From the NCBI GenBank assembly GCA_021785115.1, contig JAJYGO010000446.1:1-17931 (forward strand): 17,931 bases of DNA, in the 5' to 3' direction. The stretch is from Chloroflexota bacterium (lineage in GTDB: Bacteria > Chloroflexota > Limnocylindria > Limnocylindrales > CSP1-4). This document shows positions 7,211-14,293 of the stretch, one piece after another. Every line of letters starts with the position of its first letter. Position 1 is the first letter of the stretch. The translations under genes and the position numbers were made by a program. The notes under the pieces are model-generated. The model ran no database searches and had not been told where the DNA came from. It saw only the letters and a program-made list of their open reading frames with translations.

Positions 7211-8496
7211 GCGCGGAACGCGGCCCGTGCCGCCTCGACCGTGCGGGCGACATCCTCGTCGGCATGAGCCGCGGACAGGAACCAGGCCTCCTGCGATGCC
7301 GGCGGGAGCAGGATCCCGGCCTCGCGCATCGCGCGGTGGAAGCGCGCGAACGCCTCCGGGTCCGCCTCGCGGACCTCGTCGAAGTCGCGCGGCGCGGTGG
7401 CCCGGAAGAAGACCGTGAGGAGCGATCCGACCCGGCCGACCGACACGGCCCTCCCGGCGTCCCCGGCGGCCGCGAGCAGGCCAGCCTCGAGCCGGTCACC
7501 CAGCCGCTCGAGACGTGCATACACGCCCGCGTCCAGCAGCCGCAGCGTGGCCAGCCCGGCGGCCATCGCGGCCGGATGACCGGACAGCGTCCCTGCCTGG
7601 TAGACGGGGCCCGCGGGCGCCACCAGGTCGAGCAGCTCCGACCGGCCGCCGTACGCCCCGACCGGCATGCCACCGCCGATGATCTTCCCGAGCACCGTGA
7701 GGTCCGGCGTCACGTGGTAGCGGGCCTGCGCCCCGCCGCGCGCGACCCGGAACCCGGTGATGACCTCGTCGAAGACGAGCAGCGCGCCGTTCCGCGCCGT
7801 CACCTCGCGCAGCCCCTCCAGGAACCCCGGGGCCGGCGGCACCACCCCCATGTTCGCCGCAACCGGCTCGACGATCACGGCCGCGATCCGGCCCGGGTGC
7901 CGGTCGAACAGGAGGTGCACGGAGGCCGGATCGTTGTAGCGCGCGAGCAGTGTCTGCGCGGCGGCGTCGGCTGTGACCCCGGCGCTGGCAGGGAGCGAGA
8001 GCGTCGCGAGTCCGGAACCGGCCTGGGCCAGGAGGCCGTCGGCGTGGCCGTGGTAGCCGCCCTCGAACTTGACCACGAGATCGCGCCTCGTCGCGGCCCG
8101 GGCCACCCGGAGCGCGCTCATGGCGGCCTCCGTCCCGGAGCTCACGAAGCGGAGCCGCTCGACCGAGGGCATCGCCTCCCGGATCGCCTCGCCGAGCTCC
8201 ACCTCGGCCGGTGTCGTGGCCCCGAACGGGCCGCCCGCCTCGACCTCGCGCCGGACGGCGTCGACGACGTCGGGATGCGCGTGCCCCAGGATCAGCGGAC
8301 CGAACGCGCCCACGTAGTCGAGGTAGGCGCGGCCGTCCACGTCGCACACGGTGGCGCCCTCGCCGCGGGCGATGACGGGCGGCTCGCCCCCGACCGCCCG
8401 GTACGCCCGCACGGGGCTGTTGACGCCGCCCGGGAAGAGCGACTCGGCCCGGCGCCGCCAGGTCGCGCCCGCGGCGGCCCCCGTCCGCACCCTCAT
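7207..8496 (-). CDS. hemL: Glutamate-1-semialdehyde 2,1-aminomutase
   Basis: A 429-residue PLP enzyme of aminotransferase class III that converts glutamate-1-semialdehyde to 5-aminolevulinate, the second step of the C5 heme route after HemA. The family opening FPGGVNSPVRAY is at residues 21-32. The PLP-phosphate region is VSSGTEAAMSALRVAR (118-133), Asp243 is in VFDEVITGFR, and the Schiff-base lysine Lys271 is in LGKIIGGGMPVGAYGG. ATG at 8496 overlaps the hemQ TGA (ATGA) and its own TGA overlaps the hemE GTG (GTGA). Length and motifs are typical and nothing appears broken. Confidence 0.97.
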   Translation of the reverse strand: MRVRTGAAAGATWRRRAESLFPGGVNSPVRAYRAVGGEPPVIARGEGATVCDVDGRAYLDYVGAFGPLILGHAHPDVVDAVRREVEAGGPFGATTPAEVELGEAIREAMPSVERLRFVSSGTEAAMSALRVARAATRRDLVVKFEGGYHGHADGLLAQAGSGLATLSLPASAGVTADAAAQTLLARYNDPASVHLLFDRHPGRIAAVIVEPVAANMGVVPPAPGFLEGLREVTARNGALLVFDEVITGFRVARGGAQARYHVTPDLTVLGKIIGGGMPVGAYGGRSELLDLVAPAGPVYQAGTLSGHPAAMAAGLATLRLLDAGVYARLERLGDRLEAGLLAAAGDAGRAVSVGRVGSLLTVFFRATAPRDFDEVREADPEAFARFHRAMREAGILLPPASQEAWFLSAAHADEDVARTVEAARAAFRA

Positions 8497-9182
8497 CGCG
8501 CCAGTCCCGGGGCACCGAGCAGCCGGAGGATCTCGCCGATCGGCCGGTGCACGGCGGTCAGGATCGGCGTGTCGCGCACGGTCGAGCGGCGGCTGTCGGA
8601 ACCGCGCAGCTCGCGCACCAGATCGACGAAGCCGGGGAGGTCGTCCGTCTCGTAGGCGACGATGAAATCCTGGTCGTCGAGCCCGAACGAGCTGGCGAGC
8701 AACTGGCGGACCTGGGGGTACTTGTGCCCGATCCGCATGTGCTCGTTCATGATCCCCTGGCGCGCGTCCCGCCCGAGCAGATACCAGTCGGTGGACTTGG
8801 TGAACGGATACACCACGAGGTACGCCGACCGGTCCCCCTCGAACAGCGACTGCTCCTGCCGGGTCGGGTTCTTCACGTACTGCGAGGGCTGGATCGCCCC
8901 GATCAGGCTCTCGTGCACCGAGAGCCAGGTCCCGAGGCCGGTGCGGAGGGCCGCGGCCGCCGCCTCCTCCAGCGCGCCCACCGACGGAGCCAGGCGCCAG
9001 ATCAGCAGCTCGGCGCCGGGCTGGAGCCCGATCATCGAGTAGGTGTGGGTGACGACCGACGGGTCGGCGTCCAGCACGGCCGCGAACGCGGCCCCGGATG
9101 CGTCGCGATCGGCCTCCGGGAGCCTCCTCCAGGACGGGTCCAGGTGCAGCGCCAGGGCGTGGACGTAGCGGACGTCGCTCAC
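8493..9182 (-). CDS. hemQ: HemQ-type coproheme decarboxylase (chlorite dismutase family)
   Basis: A 229-residue member of the chlorite dismutase-like family. Such proteins encoded beside heme genes act as HemQ (ChdC), which oxidatively decarboxylates coproheme to heme b in the last step of the coproporphyrin-dependent pathway. His148 in NEHMRIGHKYPQVRQLL is the likely proximal heme ligand. The YPFTKSTDWYLL block (125-136) and SFGLDDQDFIVAYETDDLPG (165-184) are family hallmarks. The start is GTG 9182, overlapping the hemB TGA (GTGA), and the stop overlaps the hemL ATG (ATGA). True chlorite dismutase activity is unlikely given the operon and the short cytoplasmic form without a signal peptide. 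Its presence implies that a ferrochelatase and a CgoX are encoded elsewhere, because hemH here is a remnant. Confidence 0.92.
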   Translation of the reverse strand: MSDVRYVHALALHLDPSWRRLPEADRDASGAAFAAVLDADPSVVTHTYSMIGLQPGAELLIWRLAPSVGALEEAAAAALRTGLGTWLSVHESLIGAIQPSQYVKNPTRQEQSLFEGDRSAYLVVYPFTKSTDWYLLGRDARQGIMNEHMRIGHKYPQVRQLLASSFGLDDQDFIVAYETDDLPGFVDLVRELRGSDSRRSTVRDTPILTAVHRPIGEILRLLGAPGLAR

Positions 9183-10279
9183 CGCGCGCCCTCCTCGGAG
9201 AGCCACGTGGCGACGTCGCCGGCAAGGTAGGTCAGGATCACGTCGGCGCCCGCGCGAGCGATGGCGGTGAGCAGCTCGAGCGCCGCGCGCCGCCGGTCGA
9301 TCCACCCGCGCTCCGCCGCCGCCTCGAGCATCGCGAGCTCGCCGCTCACCTGGTACGCGGCCAGCGGCAGGTCGAAGCGCTGGCGGGCACGGGACAGCAC
9401 GTCCAGCGACGTGATCGCCGGCTTCACCATCAGCATGTCCGCGCCCTCGGCGGCGTCGAGCGCCATCTCGCGCAGCGCCTCGCGTCCGTTCGCGGCGTCC
9501 ATCTGGTGGCTGCGGCGATCCCCGAACGAGGGCGTGGAGTCGGCCGCCTCGCGGAACGGGCCGTACAGGGCGGAGGCGTGCTTGGACGCGTACGCCAGGA
9601 TGGCGATCTCCGACGCGCCGGCGGCATCGAGGCCCGCCCGGATCGCCGCGACCTGGCCGTCCATCATCGCGCTCGGCGCGACGATGTCGGCGCCTGCCTC
9701 GGCGTACGCGACGGCCGCGCCGGCGAGCCGGGGGAGCGTCGCGTCGTTGTCGATGCGGTCCCCGGCCACGATCCCGCAGTGCCCGTGCGTGGTGTACTCG
9801 CAGAGGCAGACGTCGGCGGCCAGCGCGAGGGGCAGGTCCGCGGCCCGGAGCCGGCGCAGCGCCTCGGGAACGGGCCCTTCCGGGTCCGCGGCCCCCTCGC
9901 CGAACGGGTCCTTCTCGCCCGGGATCCCGAAGAGCATCAGCCCGCCGACGCCGAGACCGGACAGGCTCGTCGCGAGTTCCACGACGAGGTCCGGGCTCAG
10001 GCGCGCCTGGCCGGGCATGGAGCCGATCGGCTCGCGCCGGCCGCGGCCGGGAACCACGAAGAGCGGCATCACGAGTTGCGCGGGCGAGAGGCGGGTCTCG
10101 CGGACGAGCCGGCGCCGGCTGGCGGTGGCACGGAGGCGGCGCGTGCGCTCGAACGCGACGGGAGCGAGCGCTGGCGGGCCCTGCGGATCCGGCCGTGTGC
10201 CGGCCGCGCGGGCGATGGCCACAGGGCCGGCGGCGGTCCGCCCGGGTTCCACCGGCGCGTGCAGGGACGTGAACGTCAT
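9179..10279 (-). CDS. hemB: Porphobilinogen synthase (5-aminolevulinate dehydratase)
   Basis: A 366-residue HemB that condenses two 5-aminolevulinate molecules to porphobilinogen. The Cys-rich metal site DVCLCEYTTHGHCG is complete (Cys158, Cys160, Cys168), pointing to a zinc-dependent enzyme. The two active-site lysines are Lys233 in YASKHASALYGPFR and Lys286 in MVKPAITSLDV. PSFGDRRSHQMDAANG (250-265) is the usual block before the second lysine. The protein is about 35-40 residues longer than usual at the N-terminus, and the extra part is Ala/Pro/Arg-rich. Even so, ATG 10279 has a clear GGAGG (10287-10291, 7 nt spacing) and overlaps the hemD TGA (ATGA), so I keep the long form. The stop overlaps the hemQ GTG. 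Confidence 0.96.
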   Translation of the reverse strand: MTFTSLHAPVEPGRTAAGPVAIARAAGTRPDPQGPPALAPVAFERTRRLRATASRRRLVRETRLSPAQLVMPLFVVPGRGRREPIGSMPGQARLSPDLVVELATSLSGLGVGGLMLFGIPGEKDPFGEGAADPEGPVPEALRRLRAADLPLALAADVCLCEYTTHGHCGIVAGDRIDNDATLPRLAGAAVAYAEAGADIVAPSAMMDGQVAAIRAGLDAAGASEIAILAYASKHASALYGPFREAADSTPSFGDRRSHQMDAANGREALREMALDAAEGADMLMVKPAITSLDVLSRARQRFDLPLAAYQVSGELAMLEAAAERGWIDRRRAALELLTAIARAGADVILTYLAGDVATWLSEEGAR

Positions 10280-11178
10280 CGATGAACCTCCGTGGGGTGA
10301 TCGGCGACCGAGAAGACGTCACCGGGGCGTGGCCGGCGCTCGAGTACGTCGAGGATCGCGTCCGCGAGGGCGTCGACGGTGGGAGCCGCGGCCTGGGCGG
10401 CGAGACGCAGGCCGAGGCGCCGGACCTCGTCCGACGTCGACGGCCCGATCGAGACGAACGGGAGGGCGCGCAGGTCCGCCGCGAGGGTGCCGGCGTCCGG
10501 GTCGGTGACGCTGGGCGCGGGTCCCGCGGCGCCCGGACCGGCCGTCGCCGCAAGCGCGACCAGCCCGCGGACGGCGGACCCCGAGGCGACCGCGACCGCG
10601 TCGAGCAGCGGGTCGGCGAGCGCGGCGGCAAGGGCGTGGCGCGACGACGCGGGCCCCTCGACGGTCTCGTACGCGACGACCTCGCGCACGTCGGCGCCGG
10701 CGGCACGGAGCAGCGCCGGGAGCTCCGGTGCCGCCGCGCTCGCCCGTGGCAGGAGCACGCGCCGGCCGGCCAGCTCGTCGACGGCCTGCAGCGCGCGGCC
10801 GAGACCGGTCCCGGTCACGTCGACGGCCTGGACGGTCACCTCCAACCCGGCCTCTCGCAGGGCGTTCGCGGTGGCCGGCCCAACGGCCGCGAACCGGGGA
10901 ACCGCTGTCGCTCGAGCGGGAACGTGGCCCCCCGCCACGCGCCCGAGCGCGGCCGCCAGGGCGGCCGCCCCGGTGGCGCTGGTCACCACCACCCAGTCGT
11001 ACCGATCGAGGTCCGATACGGCAGCGTCGAGGTCTCCGCCCGGCGCCACGTCGCGCGTCGCCACGGTCGGCACGGCGTGAACGCGGATGCCCGCCTCGGC
11101 GAGCCGCCTGGCCAGCGGATCGCCGGCGCCGCCCGGGCGCGTCACGAGGACGGCCCGCGTCGCCGGAACCGCGGTCAT
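10276..11178 (-). CDS. hemD: Uroporphyrinogen-III synthase
   Basis: A 300-residue HemD, which cyclises hydroxymethylbilane with inversion of ring D to give uroporphyrinogen III. The family is poorly conserved, but its outline is clear: N-terminal RAVLVTRPGGAGDPLARRLAEAG, WVVVTSATGAAALAAAL (about residues 63-79 from ATG 11178), VPRFAAVGPATANALREAGL, the interdomain RRVLLPRASAAAPELPALLRAAGADV and VVAYETV, then PFVSIGPSTSDEVRRLGL near the end. I prefer ATG 11178 because the family's conserved region begins just after it. The same frame is open to GTG 11214, and neither start has a strong Shine-Dalgarno. The stop overlaps the hemB ATG (ATGA). This is the only operon member not joined to its upstream neighbour by a 4-nt overlap in the expected frame. 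Confidence 0.9.
   Translation of the reverse strand: MTAVPATRAVLVTRPGGAGDPLARRLAEAGIRVHAVPTVATRDVAPGGDLDAAVSDLDRYDWVVVTSATGAAALAAALGRVAGGHVPARATAVPRFAAVGPATANALREAGLEVTVQAVDVTGTGLGRALQAVDELAGRRVLLPRASAAAPELPALLRAAGADVREVVAYETVEGPASSRHALAAALADPLLDAVAVASGSAVRGLVALAATAGPGAAGPAPSVTDPDAGTLAADLRALPFVSIGPSTSDEVRRLGLRLAAQAAAPTVDALADAILDVLERRPRPGDVFSVADHPTEVHR
10287..10291 (-). promoter_or_regulatory. Shine-Dalgarno of hemB
   Basis: GGAGG on the minus strand, 7 nt before ATG 10279 and lying inside the end of hemD. It decides the hemB start in favour of the N-terminally extended form. Confidence 0.7.
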
Positions 11179-11280
11179 CGGGCCGGACTCACGTGCCAGC
11201 GCCCCGGCGCGCACTCCACGGCACCGTCCCAGACGCTCCGAACGGCAGGCGCCGCGTGACCGCCGCCCGTCCCGCCGCGG

Positions 11281-12214
11281 TCACGCGGCATCGCCGTGGA
11301 ACCCCGCCTCGAGGAGGTCCCGTGCCACGGAACGTGCCAGCGCCATCGAGCGCCCGGCATCGTCCGATCGCCGGATCACCGACCGGGCGCGCGGCGCGGA
11401 CGACGGCGCCTGCGAGCAGCTCGATGCGGCCCTCGAGAACCGTGCCCAGCGCCCCGAGCGGCGCCCGGCAGCCGCCGCCGGTGCGTTCCAGCACCTCGCG
11501 CTCCGCCTCAACGCAACACCTCGTCGGCGCGTGATCCAGCACCGCAAGCGTGTCGCGCAGCCGGGCATCGTCGGCCCGGCACTGCACGGCGAGCGCGCCC
11601 TGCGCGGGCGCCGGCGGCAGCACGGAGGGATCCAGCGCGCTACCCGCGCGGTCTGCGTGCCCGAGCCGGACCAGCCCGGCGACGGCCAGCACCAGCGCGT
11701 CCACCTCGCCGCCATCCAGCCGTCGGAGCCGGGTGTCGACGTTGCCGTGCAGAGGCACGATCCGCAGGTCGGGTCGTGTGGCGGCAAGGAAGGCGGCGCG
11801 GCGCGGGCTGTCGGTCCCGACCGTCGCTCCTGCCGGCAGCGCCTCCAGGCCGGCGCCGTCCCGGGTAACCAGCGCATCGCGGGGGTCCTCGCGGGCCGTG
11901 TACGCCGCGACCACGAGCCGGCGTGCGGCGTCGGGCACGTCGCCCGGCCCGGCAGGCCCATCGCCGATCGGCACGTCCTTGGCGCTGTGGACCGCCAGGT
12001 CCACAGCGCCGTCCCTGAGCGCACGCTCGAGCGCACCGACGAACGCGCCCTCGCCCCACGCGGTGTCCGGAGGCCGCACATCGCCCTCGGTCACGATCGT
12101 CACCAGCTCCACCGCGTGCCCGGCTCCCCGGAGCGCGGCGGCCACGAGCTCCGACTGCCGGCGGGCGAGCGTGGAGCCCCGCGTGCCGAGCCGGAGGGGG
12201 CGGCCGGTGATCAC
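11281..12214 (-). CDS. hemC: Hydroxymethylbilane synthase (porphobilinogen deaminase), interrupted by a one-base frameshift near the 3' end
   Basis: HemC assembles four porphobilinogens into hydroxymethylbilane. The GTG 12214 frame shows LRLGTRGSTLARRQS (7-21), the catalytic region HSAKDVP (76-82), TVGTDSPRRAAFL, LHGNVDTRLRRLD and the dipyrromethane-cofactor Cys249 in TGGGCRAPLGAL. After Ala-Ala-Arg at residue 276 this frame drifts into unrelated sequence to a stop at 11189. One frame over, the expected HemC C-terminus appears: SVIRRSDDAGRSMALARSVA then RDLLEAGF, stopping at 11281. Removing one base from the GGG (minus CCC) at about 11385-11387 restores a 310-residue protein, exactly family length. 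The listed span is this repaired gene. The start overlaps the hemA TGA (GTGA). A sequencing or assembly error in a short GC run is the simplest cause; real mutation or frameshifting cannot be excluded. Confidence 0.9.
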
Positions 12215-13431
12215 AGGTCGAACAGCATGCGGGCGGCCTCGGCTGCCGTGCCGTCGGTGTCATCGTGGAGGCGGGCGCTGGGGCCGTGCAGCAGCCTGGC
12301 CACCAGCTGCTCCGAGAAGGCCGAGACCAGCGCGCGCTCCCGCGGATCGAGCCCCGGGAGCCGCCGGAACAGGCGCTCCAGCTCCCGCGAGCGCTGCGCC
12401 TCCGCGGACGCCCGCAGGGTGCGGAGCGTGGCGACCGACGGACGCGCCGCGACCCAGCGCGCGTACTGCTCGCAGGCATCCTCCACCAGCCGCTCCGCGT
12501 GCTCCACGTACGCGCGCCGGACCTCCTCCGCCTCCGCTGCGGCCGAGGGCCCTCGCGCGAACAGGTGATCGACATCGATGAACTGCTCGCCGAGGGCCGC
12601 GCGGACCGACTCGGGCACTGCGGGAGGCGACGACAGGTCGACCATGACGGGGTGCTGCCCGCCCGGGGCGCTCCATCCGGGAGCGGCCCGCCGCCATCGG
12701 TCGGCGAACGCGTCCCATCGACCCCCCAGCGCGATGAGCAGTACCCGGGCGTCCACGGCCCGCGTCGCGGCTTCCTCCAGGGACGCCCACGACCCACCGA
12801 TCGCGAGCGCGAGCGCGCGAGCGCGCGCCGGATCACGGCTCGCCACCGTGACGGCCGCGCCCCGCCGCGCCGCGCCGGCGGCCAGCGCGCGGCCCATCAC
12901 CCCGGCGCCTGCCACCATGACCGATCCGCCGCGGATCTGACCGCCCCTTGTGGCGACCCAGTCGAGGGCCCGATCGGCCAGGCTGCGCTCCTGGGGACGG
13001 GATCGCTCGGCCCTGGCCCGCCTGCCGACGCCCGCGGCCAGCTCGAGGGCGCGCACCATGGCGGGGTCGGCGTGGCCGCTCTCGCGCACCACGTCCAGCA
13101 GCCCGCGAACCTGGTGCAGGATCTCGTCCTCTCCGGTCACCGCGCTCTCGAGCCCAGCCGCGAGGCGGAGGAGGTGCCGGACCGCGTCCAGCCCGCGGTA
13201 CCGCCGCAGCGGGGCGAGCCCACGCGCACCGGCCGCCGCCTCGAGGGCCCCCGCCACGGCCTCGCCACCCACGCCGTAGAGCTCCACGCGGTGGCACGTC
13301 ACGAGCAGGCCGGCCCCGTCCCGGCCGTCGATCTGCTCGCGCACGATCCCGGTGAACGCGGACCGCTCCTCCGCGTCGTGGCTGCCCGGCTGCGCCGCCA
13401 GCACCCAGAGCGGGAGCGGGTGTGCCGTCAT
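12211..13431 (-). CDS. hemA: Glutamyl-tRNA reductase
   Basis: A 406-residue HemA, which reduces glutamyl-tRNA to glutamate-1-semialdehyde with NADPH, the entry step of C5 heme synthesis. Catalytic Cys46 is in VTCHRVELYG, where most relatives have TCNRVE, so the Asn next to the Cys is His here. Other marks are LLRLAAGLESAVTGEDEILH (87-106), the nucleotide-binding VMVAGAGVMGRALAAGA, and the C-terminal dimerisation helix with LERLFRRLPGLDPRERALVSAF-type sequence. The N-terminus is shorter than in typical HemA. ATG 13431 overlaps the TGA of the regulator (ATGA) and the stop overlaps the hemC GTG (GTGA). Around 12805-12830 the DNA is nearly pure GCGAGC repeats, encoding Ala/Arg within the NADPH domain. 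Confidence 0.94.
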   Translation of the reverse strand: MTAHPLPLWVLAAQPGSHDAEERSAFTGIVREQIDGRDGAGLLVTCHRVELYGVGGEAVAGALEAAAGARGLAPLRRYRGLDAVRHLLRLAAGLESAVTGEDEILHQVRGLLDVVRESGHADPAMVRALELAAGVGRRARAERSRPQERSLADRALDWVATRGGQIRGGSVMVAGAGVMGRALAAGAARRGAAVTVASRDPARARALALAIGGSWASLEEAATRAVDARVLLIALGGRWDAFADRWRRAAPGWSAPGGQHPVMVDLSSPPAVPESVRAALGEQFIDVDHLFARGPSAAAEAEEVRRAYVEHAERLVEDACEQYARWVAARPSVATLRTLRASAEAQRSRELERLFRRLPGLDPRERALVSAFSEQLVARLLHGPSARLHDDTDGTAAEAARMLFDL

Positions 13432-14165
13432 CGGCGCATGGGGTCGCGCCCTCCCTCGTCCCGCGATCCGTCCGGCACCGTGCCCGCGCCAGCGTGCCCC
13501 TCGATCGTCGCGATCAGCAGCCGGTCCAGGGCCCGCTCGACGTCCGCCAGCAGCGCGGTCGCCTCCCGGGCGTCCAGGCCGCGCCGGCTCGCGAGCCGCG
13601 ACAGCTGGTCCAGGAACGGCGCCCGGAACCACAGGAACGTCTCGACCGCCTCCACTGTCGAGCACCCGAGCCTGGCCATGAGTCGCCCGTGGCCGGCAGC
13701 GGCCGCGGCGGCCCGCTCGAGATCGTCGTCGTCACCGTCCGGGCCGTGGTCCAGGTACTGCAGCAGCGCCTCGACGAGGACGCGCCCCTGCAGCCGGAAC
13801 TCCGCCTTCTCGGGCTCCGACAGGCGGTCCATCCACGGCCACTCGGCCACGACCGGGCCTCGCGCCCGGGAGGATCCGCGGGACGCGCCGCGGTACGCCC
13901 GCGCGATCCGGTCCGCCGATGCCCCCAGCCGGGCCAGCGGGAGCCGCTCGCGGCGCGCAGACGGGATCAGCGCGGCGAGCGCACGCCGGGAATAGCGGCG
14001 GTGGCCGCCGGGAGTGGTGAAGACCGGGATGCGCCCATCGTCCGACCAGCGACGGAGCGTCGCTGCGCTGACGCCGAGCAACGTGCTGGCGTCACCCAGC
14101 GCGATCCAGTCGTTCGCGCGCACGTGGCCGCTGCCCCTCGCCGATCCGGATGCTGCGATCCGCAT
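13428..14165 (-). CDS. MerR/BldC-like helix-turn-helix regulator, first gene of the heme operon
   Basis: A 245-residue DNA-binding protein. Residues 21-67 form an excisionase/BldC-like winged HTH: LGDASTLLGVSAATLRRWSDDG followed by the wing motif TPGGHRRYSRRALAAL. A variable linker leads to an all-helical C-terminal domain (about 105-225). Its AAAGHGRLMARLGCSTVEAV and FLWFRAPFLDQLSRL resemble the RsbRD_N-type helical domain seen in stress-signalling proteins; this is a low-confidence family guess from pattern alone. The gene overlaps hemA by 4 nt (ATGA), so it is made in step with the pathway and is a natural candidate for controlling it. I see no obvious heme-binding CP motif; the single Cys168 is followed by Ser. 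ATG 14165 is supported by a TAAGGT box just upstream; GTG 14123 is an alternative. Confidence 0.85.
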   Translation of the reverse strand: MRIAASGSARGSGHVRANDWIALGDASTLLGVSAATLRRWSDDGRIPVFTTPGGHRRYSRRALAALIPSARRERLPLARLGASADRIARAYRGASRGSSRARGPVVAEWPWMDRLSEPEKAEFRLQGRVLVEALLQYLDHGPDGDDDDLERAAAAAAGHGRLMARLGCSTVEAVETFLWFRAPFLDQLSRLASRRGLDAREATALLADVERALDRLLIATIEGHAGAGTVPDGSRDEGGRDPMRR

Positions 14166-14171
14166 GGCGGA

Positions 14172-14202
14172 ACCTTAGCAAATCTCACTGAACCTGCGTG
14201 AA
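14172..14202 (-). promoter_or_regulatory. Candidate promoter of the heme operon, possibly leaderless with long spacer
   Basis: On the minus strand TAAGGT (14172-14177) fits the TAnnnT -10 pattern and ends 6 nt before ATG 14165, which would give a leaderless or nearly leaderless mRNA. TTCACG (14197-14202) matches TTGACA at four of six positions with a 19-bp spacer, the long spacing typical of MerR-family-controlled promoters. The spacer region carries a loose inverted repeat, TCAC-N9-GTGA (14184-14200), where a dimeric regulator could bind. This is inference from pattern only. Confidence 0.38.
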
Positions 14203-14293
14203 GCTGCCGACCTGGCGCGCGGTGGAAGCCCGCGGTCGTTCCTGGATCGCCGGGCGGCCTCCGGAGTTGCCGGGCGGACTCGGACTGTCAGGC

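Noticed and set aside
3566..7267. A plus-strand open frame of more than 1200 codons overlapping the fusion gene and hemE
   Set aside because: It is Arg/Pro/Ala-rich with no recognisable domain and lies in a shifted or antisense frame to two well-supported genes. Stop codons are rare by chance in DNA this GC-rich.
12800..12835. GCGAGC-type simple repeat as a mobile or regulatory repeat
   Set aside because: It is in frame within hemA and encodes an Ala/Arg helix in the NADPH domain, so codon bias explains it.
12265..13995. Long plus-strand open frame opposite hemA and the regulator
   Set aside because: It mirrors the codon phase of hemA on the other strand and has no domain or start signal, so it is a GC shadow.
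14244..14275. Nine-base direct repeat GCCGGGCGG around a CTCCGGAG palindrome between the MFS gene and the regulator
   Set aside because: Such short GC-only repeats are expected by chance at this base composition, and the position fits neither a promoter nor a clear terminator.
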